Assembly (NCBI GenBank): GCA_964407925.1
Contig: CAYOXM010000013.1
Span: forward strand, 1 to 37,856
Reading direction: 5' to 3'
DNA: 37,856 bases
Source: CAYOXM01 sp964407925
Lineage (GTDB): Bacteria > Patescibacteriota > Patescibacteriia > SG8-24
Below are positions 23,415 through 30,981 of this stretch, piece by piece (position 1 is the first letter of the stretch; each line of letters starts with the position of its first letter). The notes below the pieces were generated by a model, which was given only the letters and a program-made list of their open reading frames with translations, was not told where the DNA came from and did not search any database. A program made the translations under genes and the position numbers.

Positions 23415-24146
23415 ATGGACCTCGCGCACCTTGAATCACGGGCCGCCGGCCTCCTCGGCCGCGCCGACCCCGACGGCGTCCGAAAAACGCGGCTCGACCG
23501 TCCGTTCGTCGTCGAGCTCACCGGGCCGCCGAAGTCCGGGAAGAGCACGACGAAGGAGAAGCTGCAGCAGCTCTTCCGCCGCAACGGCTTCCTGGTCGAA
23601 GCGCCCGAGGAGGGCGCCGAAGCGATCACGTGGGCCAAACGCCTCGACCCGGAGTACAACCTCCAGACGGGGGAGTACGCGCTCTCCGCGACGCGGGAGC
23701 TGGCGTACGGCTCGAAGCACAAGAGCTTCCATGTCGTGATCCTCGATCGCGCCATTTACGACGTCGTCATCCGGATGGAGTACAACCGGATGCGGAAGAA
23801 GATTTCCGCCGCCCAGCAGCGGGCGGTCGAGAATTACTTCCTCCTCGACGTGAATCGCGCGATGTTCGACTGCCACGTCATCCTCGTCGCCGACGCGAAC
23901 ATCTCGCTCGCGCGGGAGAAGGCGCACGCGCTGTCGAAAAAGGACGGCGAGACGATGAACGCCTCTGCCATTGCCGAAATTCTCGACGCCCACCAGCGCG
24001 TCTGGGAACGGCTGAAGCTCGCCGACGATCCCAAACTCTCGTGGCGCGACACGTCGAACGAGTCTCCCGAGGAGACCGCGAGCAACGTGCTCACGTTCGT
24101 CCTTGACGCATTCGAGCGTCGTCTCGAAGCGGGCAAGAAACCGTAA
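23415..24146 (+). CDS. P-loop kinase (thymidylate-kinase-like fold)
   Basis: A 243-residue P-loop protein with Walker A GPPKSGKST (37-45) after the strand FVVELT. Later comes a strand ending in an Asp-Arg pair (VVILDRAIYD), as in deoxynucleoside/thymidylate kinases, where DR contacts substrate. The LID-like region is basic (EYNRMRKKISAAQQRA). Length and layout suggest a small-molecule or nucleotide kinase; substrate not assignable. AGGAGG lies 7-8 bases before the ATG, with a plausible -10 TACGAT near 23382. Terminators on both sides make it a single-gene unit. Confidence 0.65.
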   Translation: MDLAHLESRAAGLLGRADPDGVRKTRLDRPFVVELTGPPKSGKSTTKEKLQQLFRRNGFLVEAPEEGAEAITWAKRLDPEYNLQTGEYALSATRELAYGSKHKSFHVVILDRAIYDVVIRMEYNRMRKKISAAQQRAVENYFLLDVNRAMFDCHVILVADANISLAREKAHALSKKDGETMNASAIAEILDAHQRVWERLKLADDPKLSWRDTSNESPEETASNVLTFVLDAFERRLEAGKKP

Positions 24147-24149
24147 CGC

Positions 24150-24177
24150 GCCCCGCGGCATTGCGGGGCTTTTTTTA
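24150..24177 (+). terminator. Terminator after the P-loop kinase
   Basis: GCCCCGC (24150-24156) pairs with GCGGGGC (24163-24169), then T7. Confidence 0.9.
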
Positions 24178-24182
24178 TCTAT

Positions 24183-24212
24183 CCACAGGAGGGGTCTGAC
24201 CCCCATTGTGGA
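24183..24212. repeat. Nested palindrome overlapping a -35 element
   Basis: TCCACA (24183-24188) pairs with TGTGGA (24207-24212) and encloses GGGGTC-T-GACCCC (24191-24203). The right arm covers the -35 box of the next promoter, so it could be an operator. The inner GGGGTCTGACCCC also resembles short palindromes that are scattered in many bacterial genomes. Confidence 0.45.
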
Positions 24213-24237
24213 CAACTGCGGAGGGGGACCGTATGCT
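24209..24237 (+). promoter_or_regulatory. Promoter of the 5'-nucleotidase-like gene
   Basis: -35 TGGACA (24209-24214), 17-base spacer, -10 TATGCT (24232-24237). Expected start near 24244, 14 bases before the ATG. Confidence 0.6.
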
Positions 24238-24257
24238 TGAAGTGAACCCCGTCTGTT

Positions 24258-24827
24258 ATGGCGCACTTCCCGCGCATAGGCATCGACTTGGACGGAGTAC
24301 TGATTGATCACCGCGAGCATAAGCTCAAGCTGGCGGCTGAGTATGGAATTGTCCTCGAGCCGTGGCAGGCGAATACGAACGTGCTTGCGAAGTACGTGCC
24401 CGAGGAGGCTCTTGAGGCGATGCAGGGCCAGCTGTATACGCTCATGACCCCGTCCGCGCCGCCGGTCGCCGGGGCGCTCAAGCAGCTGGCAGCGCTCAAG
24501 GCCGAGACGTACATCATCTCCGCGCGGCGCGCCGAGTCCGTGCGGTACGCGCAGGACTGGCTGCTGAAGCATCGCGTGTATGACGCCGTTCCTGCCGAGC
24601 GCATCTACTTCTGCGGCGGCGACGACGAGAAGCGCGGGTATTGCGACCGCCTCGGGTTGTCGCTTTTCCTCGATGACCGCATCCGCGTGCTCGATCTCCT
24701 GCCCGGCAAGACCAAGCGCGTGCTCTACGACGAGGACGACGTGGCGAAGCTCCTGAACGTCGAGGACCGCCTGCACGTCGCGAAGACCTGGGAAGAATTC
24801 AAAAAGCTCGCGAACGGCGAGAAATGA
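24258..24827 (+). CDS. HAD-superfamily 5'-nucleotidase-like hydrolase
   Basis: A 189-residue HAD protein of the small 5'(3')-deoxyribonucleotidase-like type. Motif I is IDLDGVLID (Asp10, Asp12), motif II the Ser in YIISARR, and motif IV LFLDDRIRVLDLL. The cap is a short helical insertion after motif I. Such enzymes dephosphorylate nucleoside monophosphates or related small molecules; the exact substrate is inferred from family only. It follows a kinase gene and an HD phosphohydrolase in the same stretch, consistent with nucleotide balance. Two hairpins after the stop serve as terminators. Confidence 0.75.
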   Translation: MAHFPRIGIDLDGVLIDHREHKLKLAAEYGIVLEPWQANTNVLAKYVPEEALEAMQGQLYTLMTPSAPPVAGALKQLAALKAETYIISARRAESVRYAQDWLLKHRVYDAVPAERIYFCGGDDEKRGYCDRLGLSLFLDDRIRVLDLLPGKTKRVLYDEDDVAKLLNVEDRLHVAKTWEEFKKLANGEK

Positions 24828-24828
24828 A

Positions 24829-24850
24829 ACGGCCCCGCGGGGCCGTCTTT
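24829..24850 (+). terminator. Terminator of the HAD gene
   Basis: ACGGCCCC pairs with GGGGCCGT across GC (24829-24846), then TCTTT. Confidence 0.65.
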
Positions 24851-24860
24851 GCGTATATTG

Positions 24861-24892
24861 AAAAACCGTCCCGCCGGCAAGGCGGGACGGTT
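24861..24892 (-). terminator. Terminator of the minus-strand membrane gene
   Basis: On the minus strand AACCGTCCCGCC (24892-24881) pairs perfectly with 24875-24864 and is followed by TTTTT. Confidence 0.88.
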
Positions 24893-24896
24893 GCGG

Positions 24897-25472
24897 TCAC
24901 TGCGTCACTACGGGGGCCGCGACGTCGTGGTCGCGGAACGCGTAGAGCGCGGCGCAGAGGGCGAAGAGGACGCCGCCGACGCCTGCGGCGACGAGCGGCT
25001 CGGCGAGGGTGACGACGCCGGCGGTGACGATGATCTGGAGCGCGGCCGCGCCGCGCAGCGCGGCGACGCCGAACCGCGGAGACGGCAGATCGTGGATGAT
25101 GCGGCAGGTCACCGGCGTGATGCCGGCGAGGAAGCCGATTCCGGAGAACGCGATCGCTCCGGCTGCGTACAGGACGGTCTCCGTCCGCGTCAGCCACGCC
25201 GCCACGCCTATGGCGAACGTGACGGGGAGCATCAGCTCGTAGACGCGCTCGACCGCGCACACGGCGAAGTCGTCAAGCATCGTCCAGGCAGCGACGCCGC
25301 CCGAGACGGCGAACGCCATGCAGGTCATGCCGAGCCCGAGGAGCGGCACTCCAGTCAGGCTCGCGATCCCGTGCGCGATGAGCGCGCAGGCGATCGGCAG
25401 CAACAGGAACGTCAGGCGTCCCAGGGCGTTTTCCAGAAGGTGCGTTTTGAGGTGCGTGATACCGTCGTTCAT
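24897..25472 (-). CDS. Multi-pass membrane protein, unknown
   Basis: A 191-residue protein with about six hydrophobic segments (FLLLPIACALIAHGIASL, LMLPVTFAIGVAAWL, VGGVLFALCAALYAF) and few charged residues between them; no family recognised. GGAGGAAC lies right before the ATG at 25472, and a strong promoter is at 25542-25514. It is a single-gene unit with its own terminator. Confidence 0.65.
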   Translation of the reverse strand: MNDGITHLKTHLLENALGRLTFLLLPIACALIAHGIASLTGVPLLGLGMTCMAFAVSGGVAAWTMLDDFAVCAVERVYELMLPVTFAIGVAAWLTRTETVLYAAGAIAFSGIGFLAGITPVTCRIIHDLPSPRFGVAALRGAAALQIIVTAGVVTLAEPLVAAGVGGVLFALCAALYAFRDHDVAAPVVTQ

Positions 25473-25513
25473 GTGTTCCTCCTCTGCTCCGCCCTCTCAG
25501 GGCGAAACGGCGT

Positions 25514-25542
25514 ACCATAGCCTAAAATGGGCTAAAAGTCAA
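25514..25542 (-). promoter_or_regulatory. Promoter of the membrane protein gene
   Basis: On the minus strand, -35 TTGACT (25542-25537), 17-base spacer, -10 TATGGT (25519-25514). Confidence 0.7.
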
Positions 25543-25548
25543 GATGCC

Positions 25549-25620
25549 AAGGTCAGAGCCTCAAAGCTTAGAGGTTCAGCGCGTGCGCTCTAGCCTTTGA
25601 AGCTTTAACCTCTGAACCTT
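25549..25620. repeat. Imperfect inverted repeat of AAGGTTCAGAG/AAAGCTT units
   Basis: The left half (AAGGTCAGAG, then CAAAGCTT, then GAGGTTCAG) is mirrored by the right half (CTTTGAAGCTTT, then CCTCTGAACCTT). The two can form a 72-base hairpin with a GC-rich tip. It fills the gap between divergent promoters of the membrane protein and mnmA. Its A/T content is unlike its surroundings. Confidence 0.5.
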
Positions 25621-25655
25621 GCTGATGACGTCGGTCCATGATAGCCTTTTCAGTT

Positions 25656-26735
25656 ATGCAGCCCAGCCGCAAAAAAATCGTGGTAGCCATGTCCGGCGGG
25701 GTCGACTCGAGCGTCGCCGCAGCCTTGCTCGTACGCGAGGGGCACGAGGTCGTCGGCGCGTTCATGAAGAACTGGTCGGACGAGGCGGATCCGTGCACGG
25801 GGGAGTGCGCGTGGAAGGCCGAGCGGCAGGACGCGCTCCGCGTCGCGACGCATCTCGGCATCCCGTTCGAAACGTTCGATTTCGAAGCCGAGTACCGCGC
25901 GCAGGTCGTCGAGTACATGGTCCGCGAGTACGCCGCCGGCCGTACGCCGAATCCCGACGTGATGTGCAACAAGGAGGTGAAGTTCGGCCTGTTCCTCGAC
26001 CGCGCGCTCGCGCTCGGCGCGGACGCCGTCGCGACGGGCCACTACGCCCGCGTCACGGAGGACGGCGGCACGTTCCGCCTGCGCGTCGGCATCGACGTCA
26101 ACAAGGACCAGTCGTACTTCCTCCACCGCCTCGATCAGCGGCAGCTCTCGAAGGCGCTCTTTCCGATCGGCCATCTGCCGAAGCCCGAGGTCCGCGCCCT
26201 CGCGCGCGAATTCGGCCTGCCGACCGCGGAGAAGAAGGACAGCCAAGGGATCTGCTTCATCGGCAAGGTCGACCTCACCCAGTTTCTCGAGACGAAAATC
26301 CCGTCGCGTCAGGGCCCCGTCGTTTCGACCTCGGGCAGCGTCGTCGGCCGCCATCGCGGCATCGCGCCGTTCACCGTCGGCCAGCGCCACGGCCTCGGTA
26401 TCGGCGGGGGAGCGCCGTACTTCGTCGTCGAGAAGGACGTCCGGCGCAATACGCTCGTCGTCGCCCACGAGGACGATCCCGCCGCGCTCCACTCCCCGGG
26501 CCTCGTCGCCGAGGACGCCCATTGGGTATCCGGACGGGAGCCCGCATACCCGCTCGCGTGCAAGGTCCGCATCCGTTACCGTCAGCCCCTCCAGGACGCC
26601 GTCGTCGAGAGGGATGGCGCGAAATTGCGCGTGACTTTCGCGTCGCCGCAGCGCGCCGTGAGCCCCGGTCAGTTCGCCGTGTTCCATGACGGCGACGAGT
26701 GTCTCGGCGGCGCCGTCATTTCCGGCCGGCTTTGA
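25656..26735 (+). CDS. mnmA: tRNA-specific 2-thiouridylase MnmA
   Basis: A 359-residue enzyme adding sulfur to U34 of tRNA-Lys, -Glu and -Gln in the cytosol. It shows the PP-loop SGGVDSS (13-19), catalytic Cys104 in DVMCNKEVKFG, the second Cys200 in SQGICFIGK, the NKDQSYFLH tRNA/ATP motif and the C-terminal beta-barrel (LVAEDAHWVSG). Both catalytic cysteines are present. ATG 25656 is preferred to 25638 because the family usually begins about 10 residues before the PP loop. No Shine-Dalgarno sequence is visible and any promoter is weak (TTGCTG 25619-25624, TAGCCT 25642-25647), which would give a leaderless mRNA. Confidence 0.94.
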   Translation: MQPSRKKIVVAMSGGVDSSVAAALLVREGHEVVGAFMKNWSDEADPCTGECAWKAERQDALRVATHLGIPFETFDFEAEYRAQVVEYMVREYAAGRTPNPDVMCNKEVKFGLFLDRALALGADAVATGHYARVTEDGGTFRLRVGIDVNKDQSYFLHRLDQRQLSKALFPIGHLPKPEVRALAREFGLPTAEKKDSQGICFIGKVDLTQFLETKIPSRQGPVVSTSGSVVGRHRGIAPFTVGQRHGLGIGGGAPYFVVEKDVRRNTLVVAHEDDPAALHSPGLVAEDAHWVSGREPAYPLACKVRIRYRQPLQDAVVERDGAKLRVTFASPQRAVSPGQFAVFHDGDECLGGAVISGRL

Positions 26736-26818
26736 CGGCATAACGCCGCCAGAGTACGGTTGCCGTGGTCCGGCACAGCGCCGTGCCCGTCCGTCTTTCC
26801 CCGCAGGAGGAAGTTCCG

Positions 26819-27094
26819 ATGGATTTCACGTTCATTCTTTTCGCCGTCGCCATCATCTGCAGTTTCTGGAGCCGCAGCGCGCTTCAGAAGGGCGACCACG
26901 TGAAGGCCAAGCGCCTCGCTTGGGCATCGTTCTGCTGCACGTCGCTTCTCGCGACGCTCTATGCCGCGATCACGGTCCTCGCCCTGACCGCCGGCGCCTT
27001 CGGGCCGCTCGCCATGAACGCCTTCATGGCCGCCCTCTGGGGTTTCTTCGCCTACCGGGACTACCAGTTCCTCCAGATGCTCCGCTCGGGCTGA
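26819..27094 (+). CDS. Small membrane protein, unknown
   Basis: A 91-residue protein with an N-terminal hydrophobic segment (FTFILFAVAIICSFW) and two more (CTSLLATLYAAITVLALTA, AFMAALWGFFAY), separated by a basic loop QKGDHVKAKR. Three membrane passes are likely. GCAGGAGG lies 8 bases upstream of the ATG. It is an isolated gene with its own terminator. No family recognised. The 26736-26818 gap holds only short GC hairpins. Confidence 0.6.
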   Translation: MDFTFILFAVAIICSFWSRSALQKGDHVKAKRLAWASFCCTSLLATLYAAITVLALTAGAFGPLAMNAFMAALWGFFAYRDYQFLQMLRSG

Positions 27095-27099
27095 CGCTC

Positions 27100-27128
27100 G
27101 CCGGCCCACACGGCCGGCTTTTTCTTTT
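27100..27128 (+). terminator. Intrinsic terminator
   Basis: GCCGGCC (27100-27106) pairs perfectly with GGCCGGC (27112-27118), then TTTTTCTTTTT. Confidence 0.88.
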
Positions 27129-27141
27129 TCGCGCACTGCGT

Positions 27142-27147
27142 TATGAT
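27142..27147 (+). promoter_or_regulatory. Possible -10 box of the lipoprotein gene
   Basis: TATGAT is near consensus and 46 bases before the ATG. The T-rich tail of the preceding terminator stands where a -35 would be. Confidence 0.35.
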
Positions 27148-27192
27148 GCGCCTGACGGGATCCGCACAGGATTCCTTTTTGCACCAAGTGCC

Positions 27193-27843
27193 ATGACCAA
27201 CGAAACATCTCCGAAAATTTCCACCAAAGTCGCCGCCGTCGCCATCCCGGTCCTCATGGTGCTCGTCGGCGCGGGCTGCTTCAAAATCGCCGACAAGGCC
27301 GCCGAGGACGCCGTCTCGCCGGTCACCGTCCCCGTGAATTCTTACGTCCAGAGCAAGGAAGAACTAGAGAAGATCGCCGCGAAGACCAACGAGGAGAACG
27401 AGCGGCTTACCGACGACATCACCATCGCGCTCGTGCTCACCGAAGGCGTCGAACCGCCGCCGGGCGCGACCGTCGTTCCGGGGACGTTCGGGTGCAACGA
27501 CCGCATCGCCTACGTGAAGACGCACCGCGACAAGCAGACCGACAGCGTGGTGTCTGACGCGCTCGCCACGCTGTTCGCGAGCAAGGACGCGAACGTGCTC
27601 GAGGCCTACAACGCGCTCTGGCAGTCCGAGCTCGCCGTCGAGAAGATACAGAGCACCGACGGTACGACGACCGAGGTCTGGATCAAGGGCAAGACCGCTT
27701 CCGGCGGCGTCTGCGACGACCCGCGCATCAAGGCCCAACTCGAGCACACCATCAAGCGGTTCCGCCCGAAGTTCAAGATTTTCCTCAACGGCACCGAGGC
27801 GAACTACCGCTGTCTCGGCGACATGAGCGGGGAGTGCAAGTGA
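27193..27843 (+). CDS. Putative lipoprotein with a GerMN-like domain
   Basis: A 216-residue protein with an N-terminal signal anchor (VAAVAIPVLMVLVGAGC). Its lipobox VGAGC puts the lipid Cys at residue 29, so it should be attached to the outer face of the membrane. Residues about 65-205 (GCNDRIAYVKTHR, DALATLFASK, IKAQLEHTIKRF, FKIFLNG) resemble the small alpha/beta GerMN domain found in envelope lipoproteins; this match is tentative. Three further Cys residues (in TFGCND, GGVCDD, NYRCLG) could form disulfides outside the cell. It is followed by the REP-like element and alaS without a terminator. Confidence 0.65.
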   Translation: MTNETSPKISTKVAAVAIPVLMVLVGAGCFKIADKAAEDAVSPVTVPVNSYVQSKEELEKIAAKTNEENERLTDDITIALVLTEGVEPPPGATVVPGTFGCNDRIAYVKTHRDKQTDSVVSDALATLFASKDANVLEAYNALWQSELAVEKIQSTDGTTTEVWIKGKTASGGVCDDPRIKAQLEHTIKRFRPKFKIFLNGTEANYRCLGDMSGECK

Positions 27844-27862
27844 CAGTGCAAAAATGAGGAGG

Positions 27863-27890
27863 AGTAGCCGCGAGGCTTGCCTCGCTTCAC
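27863..27890 (+). repeat. REP-like palindromic element, solo copy before alaS
   Basis: GTAGCC is followed by the hairpin GCGAGGC-TT-GCCTCGC and then TTCAC. The same layout occurs twice at 29746-29850 with different but compensated stem bases. It lies between a strong ribosome-binding sequence (GAGGAGGAG, 27856-27864) and the alaS ATG (27895). Confidence 0.65.
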
Positions 27891-27894
27891 CGTT

Positions 27895-29745
27895 ATGACC
27901 GGAAACGAAATAAGAAAGACATTCCTGAAATTCTTCGAGAGCCGGGGCCATAAGGTCATCCCGTCGGCTTCGCTCATCCCGGAAAACGATCCGACCGTGC
28001 TGTTCACGACCGCGGGGATGCATCCGCTCGTCCCGTACCTGATGGGGGAGCAGCATCCGGAGGGCAACCGCCTCACCGACAGCCAGAAATGCGTCCGCAC
28101 CGGCGACATCGACGAGGTCGGCGACAACCGCCACCTGACGTTCTTCGAGATGCTCGGCAACTGGTCGCTCGGCGACTACTTCAAGGATGACGCCATCGCC
28201 TGGAGCTACCGCCTGCTCACGTCAAAAGAAGAGGGGTTCGGCCTCGATCCGAAGCGGCTGTACGTTTCCGTCTTCGAGGGCGACGCCGACGCGCCGAGGG
28301 ACGATGAATCCGTCGCCATCTGGCAGGCGCAGTATGCCGAAGACGGCATCGACGCCAAGTTCGGCGAGCGCGTCTTTGCATACCCGAAGGCGAAGAACTG
28401 GTGGGGACCCGCCGGCCAGACCGGCCCGTGCGGCCCCGATACCGAGATGTTTTACGACACGTTGAACCTCGCCGACCCCAAGGCGCACGCGCCCGCGTGG
28501 AAGGGGAGCGAAGCGTGCCATCCGAACTGCGACTGCGGTCGCTACGTCGAGATTTGGAACGACGTCTTCATGCAGTACAACAAGACGGCCGAAGGGACGT
28601 TCGAGCCGCTCACCCAGCGCAATGTCGATACCGGCATGGGCCTCGAGCGCATGGCGATGATGTTGCAGAACGCCGAAACCGTTTTCGAGACCGACCTCTT
28701 CACGCCGCTCATCGCCGAGATCGAGCGCGTGTCCGGAAAATCCTACCGCCATGACGCCGACACCGTCCGCGCCATGCGCGTCGTCGCCGACCACGTGAAG
28801 ACCGCGACGTTCATCATGGGCGACAGCCGCGGCGTCACGCCGTCGAACACGGATCAGGGCTACATCGTCCGCCGCCTCATCCGCCGTGCGGTCCGTTTCG
28901 GCCGCCAACTCGGCATCGAAGGCGCGTTCACCGCCGACATCGCCGACAAGGTCGTCGAGATGTACGGTGACGCCTACCCCGAACTTCGCGGCAACCGCCA
29001 GCGCGTCGCGAGCGAACTCCGCAACGAAGAGGAGAAATTCGGCCAGACGCTCCAGCGCGGCCTCCAGGAAGTGAATAAGGTGGGGGAGCAGCACGCGAAT
29101 GCGGTCGAAATTCCGGGTTCCGCGGCCTTCTATCTCTATGAATCCTTCGGCTTCCCGATGGAACTTACCGAGGAGACGCTCGGCAAGAAGGTCAACGCCC
29201 GCGAATGGGAGGATGCGATGAAGAAACATCAGGAGCTCTCCCGCGCCGGCGCGGAGCAGAAGTTCGCGGGCGGCCTCGCCGACCACTCGGAGATCGTCGT
29301 GCGCATGCATACCGCGACGCACCTCCTGCACAAGGCGCTCAGGAACGTCCTCGGCGAGCATGTCGAGCAGAAGGGTTCGAACATCACGCAGGAACGGCTG
29401 CGCTTCGATTTCTCGCACGGCCAGAAGATGACGCCGGAGCAGATTCAGCAGGTCGAGGAGATGGTGAACCAGCAGATCGCCAAGGACCTCCCCGTGCATT
29501 TCTCGATGCTCACCGTCGACGAGGCCAAGGGCGCGGGCGCGATAGGCCTGTTCGAGGACAAGTACGCCCAGCTCGGCAACAAGGTGAAGGTCTACATGGT
29601 CGGCGATGACGAGCGCGGCTATTTCTCGAAGGAAATCTGCGGCGGCCCCCACGTGGAACACACCGCCATGGTCGGCAAGTTCAAGATCCTGAAGGAAGAA
29701 GCGTCCTCCGCCGGCGTTCGCCGCATCAAGGCGGTGGTGCAATAA
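27895..29745 (+). CDS. alaS: Alanyl-tRNA synthetase, short form without C-Ala domain
   Basis: A 616-residue class II synthetase charging tRNA-Ala. Catalytic motifs include VLFTTAGMHPLVPYL, NRHLTFFEMLGNWSLGDYF and GMGLERMAM, followed by the tRNA-binding helical domain. The editing domain has the zinc/hydrolytic motifs HTATH (His472, His476) and CGGPH (Cys582, His586). The chain ends about 30 residues later, whereas standard AlaRS (about 870) continues into the C-Ala domain, which aids dimerisation and tRNA contact. ATG 27895 starts MTGNEIRKTFLKFF as usual; an in-frame TTG at 27877 lies in the REP element. Flanked by REP-like repeats on both sides. Confidence 0.95.
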   Translation: MTGNEIRKTFLKFFESRGHKVIPSASLIPENDPTVLFTTAGMHPLVPYLMGEQHPEGNRLTDSQKCVRTGDIDEVGDNRHLTFFEMLGNWSLGDYFKDDAIAWSYRLLTSKEEGFGLDPKRLYVSVFEGDADAPRDDESVAIWQAQYAEDGIDAKFGERVFAYPKAKNWWGPAGQTGPCGPDTEMFYDTLNLADPKAHAPAWKGSEACHPNCDCGRYVEIWNDVFMQYNKTAEGTFEPLTQRNVDTGMGLERMAMMLQNAETVFETDLFTPLIAEIERVSGKSYRHDADTVRAMRVVADHVKTATFIMGDSRGVTPSNTDQGYIVRRLIRRAVRFGRQLGIEGAFTADIADKVVEMYGDAYPELRGNRQRVASELRNEEEKFGQTLQRGLQEVNKVGEQHANAVEIPGSAAFYLYESFGFPMELTEETLGKKVNAREWEDAMKKHQELSRAGAEQKFAGGLADHSEIVVRMHTATHLLHKALRNVLGEHVEQKGSNITQERLRFDFSHGQKMTPEQIQQVEEMVNQQIAKDLPVHFSMLTVDEAKGAGAIGLFEDKYAQLGNKVKVYMVGDDERGYFSKEICGGPHVEHTAMVGKFKILKEEASSAGVRRIKAVVQ

Positions 29746-29850
29746 GTGAAGCGCGGCAAGCCGCGCAGCTACACGTTCCAAGAACGGCCGTCCTCCCGAC
29801 GGCGAAAAGCAGAAAATACGACTGTAGCCGCAGGGCTTGCCCTGCTTCAC
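29746..29850. repeat. REPIN-like pair of inverted REP elements after alaS
   Basis: Two 28-base REP-like units in opposite orientation (29773-29746 on minus, 29823-29850 on plus) begin immediately after the alaS stop. Both start TGTAGC and end GCTTCAC. The stems are GCGCGGC/GCCGCGC and GCAGGGC/GCCCTGC with TT in the loop. The 49 bases between them contain two more hairpins (CGTTC..GAACG and GCCGTC..GACGGC). No transposase is in the window. Confidence 0.65.
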
Positions 29851-29856
29851 CAATAA

Positions 29857-29882
29857 AAATCCCCGCGGAAGCGGGGGTTTTC
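29857..29882. terminator. Bidirectional terminator between alaS and the minus gene
   Basis: AAAATCCCCGC (29857-29867) pairs with GCGGGGGTTTT (29871-29881, one T-G pair), with T-rich flanks. Confidence 0.82.
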
Positions 29883-29883
29883 G

Positions 29884-30717
29884 TTATGCACGTCGCGACC
29901 GCAGGGTGTCGGGCGCCCGTTCCTCGTCTTCCTCGCCGTCGTCGTTTGCCGGCGGCCGGCTCACCGGCATCGTCCCGGTGACGCGGATGCGCGACGGCTC
30001 GTCGGTTGCGGTGAGCGCGGTGATTTCCCGGTCCGCGTCGTCGTGCCGCGCGCGATGGACGAACAGCAGGTCGGTCACGTCGCGCGTGTCGCGATACCGC
30101 CCGTCGGTCGATTCGTCGACCGCCTTCTCGAACAGGCGCAGCGCCTGCTCGCGATAGAGCGTCCGCAGCTCGCGGTCGAGCACGGCGCGTTCCTCCGCGT
30201 ACTTGCCGACGACCACCTCGTCGATGTCCGCGCCGGCCTCGGCGTTCAGCGAGAAGTGCTGCAGCGCCTCGAGCCGCTTGTCGAAGCTGCGCACCTTCGG
30301 GTGCGTCGCCAGGAATCGTTCGTGCCAGGCACGCTCCTCGGACCCGCATTCGGCGCAGGCCTTGCGCCATGCCCGGAAACGCGAGATGCGATAGAGCGCG
30401 GCGCACGAGACGAAGGCGAACGCCGCGGCGATGGCGGCGGTAAGGCGGTACGGCGACCCCTCCTCGGACCCGCTTAGGCCGTCACGCCACCAGAACGTCA
30501 CCATGATGGCGCCGAGCGCGAGAAACATCGCATAAAAGATCCCGAGCGGGATCGACGCGAGCAGCCAATCGCGGACGCGCGGCCGCCGGCAACCGGCCAG
30601 CGCCTTTTCCGACCGTTCGCGTTGCTGCCCGAACTCGATGCTCTTGCCGTTGGAAGCGATGAGCGGCGCGATGTCGCAAACCGACCGCCTTCGCGCCGTT
30701 TCCACCCTTTTTTCCAT
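29884..30717 (-). CDS. Two-TM membrane protein, unknown
   Basis: A 277-residue protein. Residues 1-50 are basic and cytosolic, TM1 spans about 52-76 (LLASIPLGIFYAMFLALGAI), TM2 about 92-109, and the C-terminal 165 residues are charged and helical with an acidic low-complexity end (ANDDGEEDEERAPD). A CAECGSEE motif after TM2 could bind metal. No family recognised. ATG 30717 is preferred over the in-frame GTG at 30729 because GGAGG lies 5 bases upstream. Promoter at 30790-30763. Confidence 0.62.
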   Translation of the reverse strand: MEKRVETARRRSVCDIAPLIASNGKSIEFGQQRERSEKALAGCRRPRVRDWLLASIPLGIFYAMFLALGAIMVTFWWRDGLSGSEEGSPYRLTAAIAAAFAFVSCAALYRISRFRAWRKACAECGSEERAWHERFLATHPKVRSFDKRLEALQHFSLNAEAGADIDEVVVGKYAEERAVLDRELRTLYREQALRLFEKAVDESTDGRYRDTRDVTDLLFVHRARHDDADREITALTATDEPSRIRVTGTMPVSRPPANDDGEEDEERAPDTLRSRRA

Positions 30718-30762
30718 GACACCCTCCACGATTCCACGCGTTTTACGCGAGGAGAAGGGGAT

Positions 30763-30790
30763 AGTATCGTTCCCGACTCCTAATCGTCAA
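30763..30790 (-). promoter_or_regulatory. Promoter of the two-TM protein gene
   Basis: On the minus strand, -35 TTGACG (30790-30785), 16-base spacer, -10 GATACT (30768-30763). Confidence 0.5.
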
Positions 30791-30863
30791 GTGCGCCAGA
30801 GGCCGTTTTTTTAGCTAAATTTACAATAATCATCGCCCCCGACCGCCCGTGGCCCGTCCCGCC

Positions 30864-30891
30864 TTGACAGGGGAAAAATCAGTGCTACAAT
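30864..30891 (+). promoter_or_regulatory. Ribosomal operon promoter
   Basis: Perfect -35 TTGACA (30864-30869), 16-base spacer, -10 TACAAT (30886-30891). The 5' leader of about 85 bases before infA holds a small hairpin (TGCGG..CCGCA, 30901-30916) and an unpaired T8 run, but no clear autoregulatory structure. Confidence 0.85.
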
Positions 30892-30981
30892 AGGCTGGCT
30901 CTGCGGTGTAAGCCGCATGCAAAGGCGTACCCGGGCCGTCTTGCGAATTTTTTTTAGTTTCGGTACAGTACAGCAGTCAAT

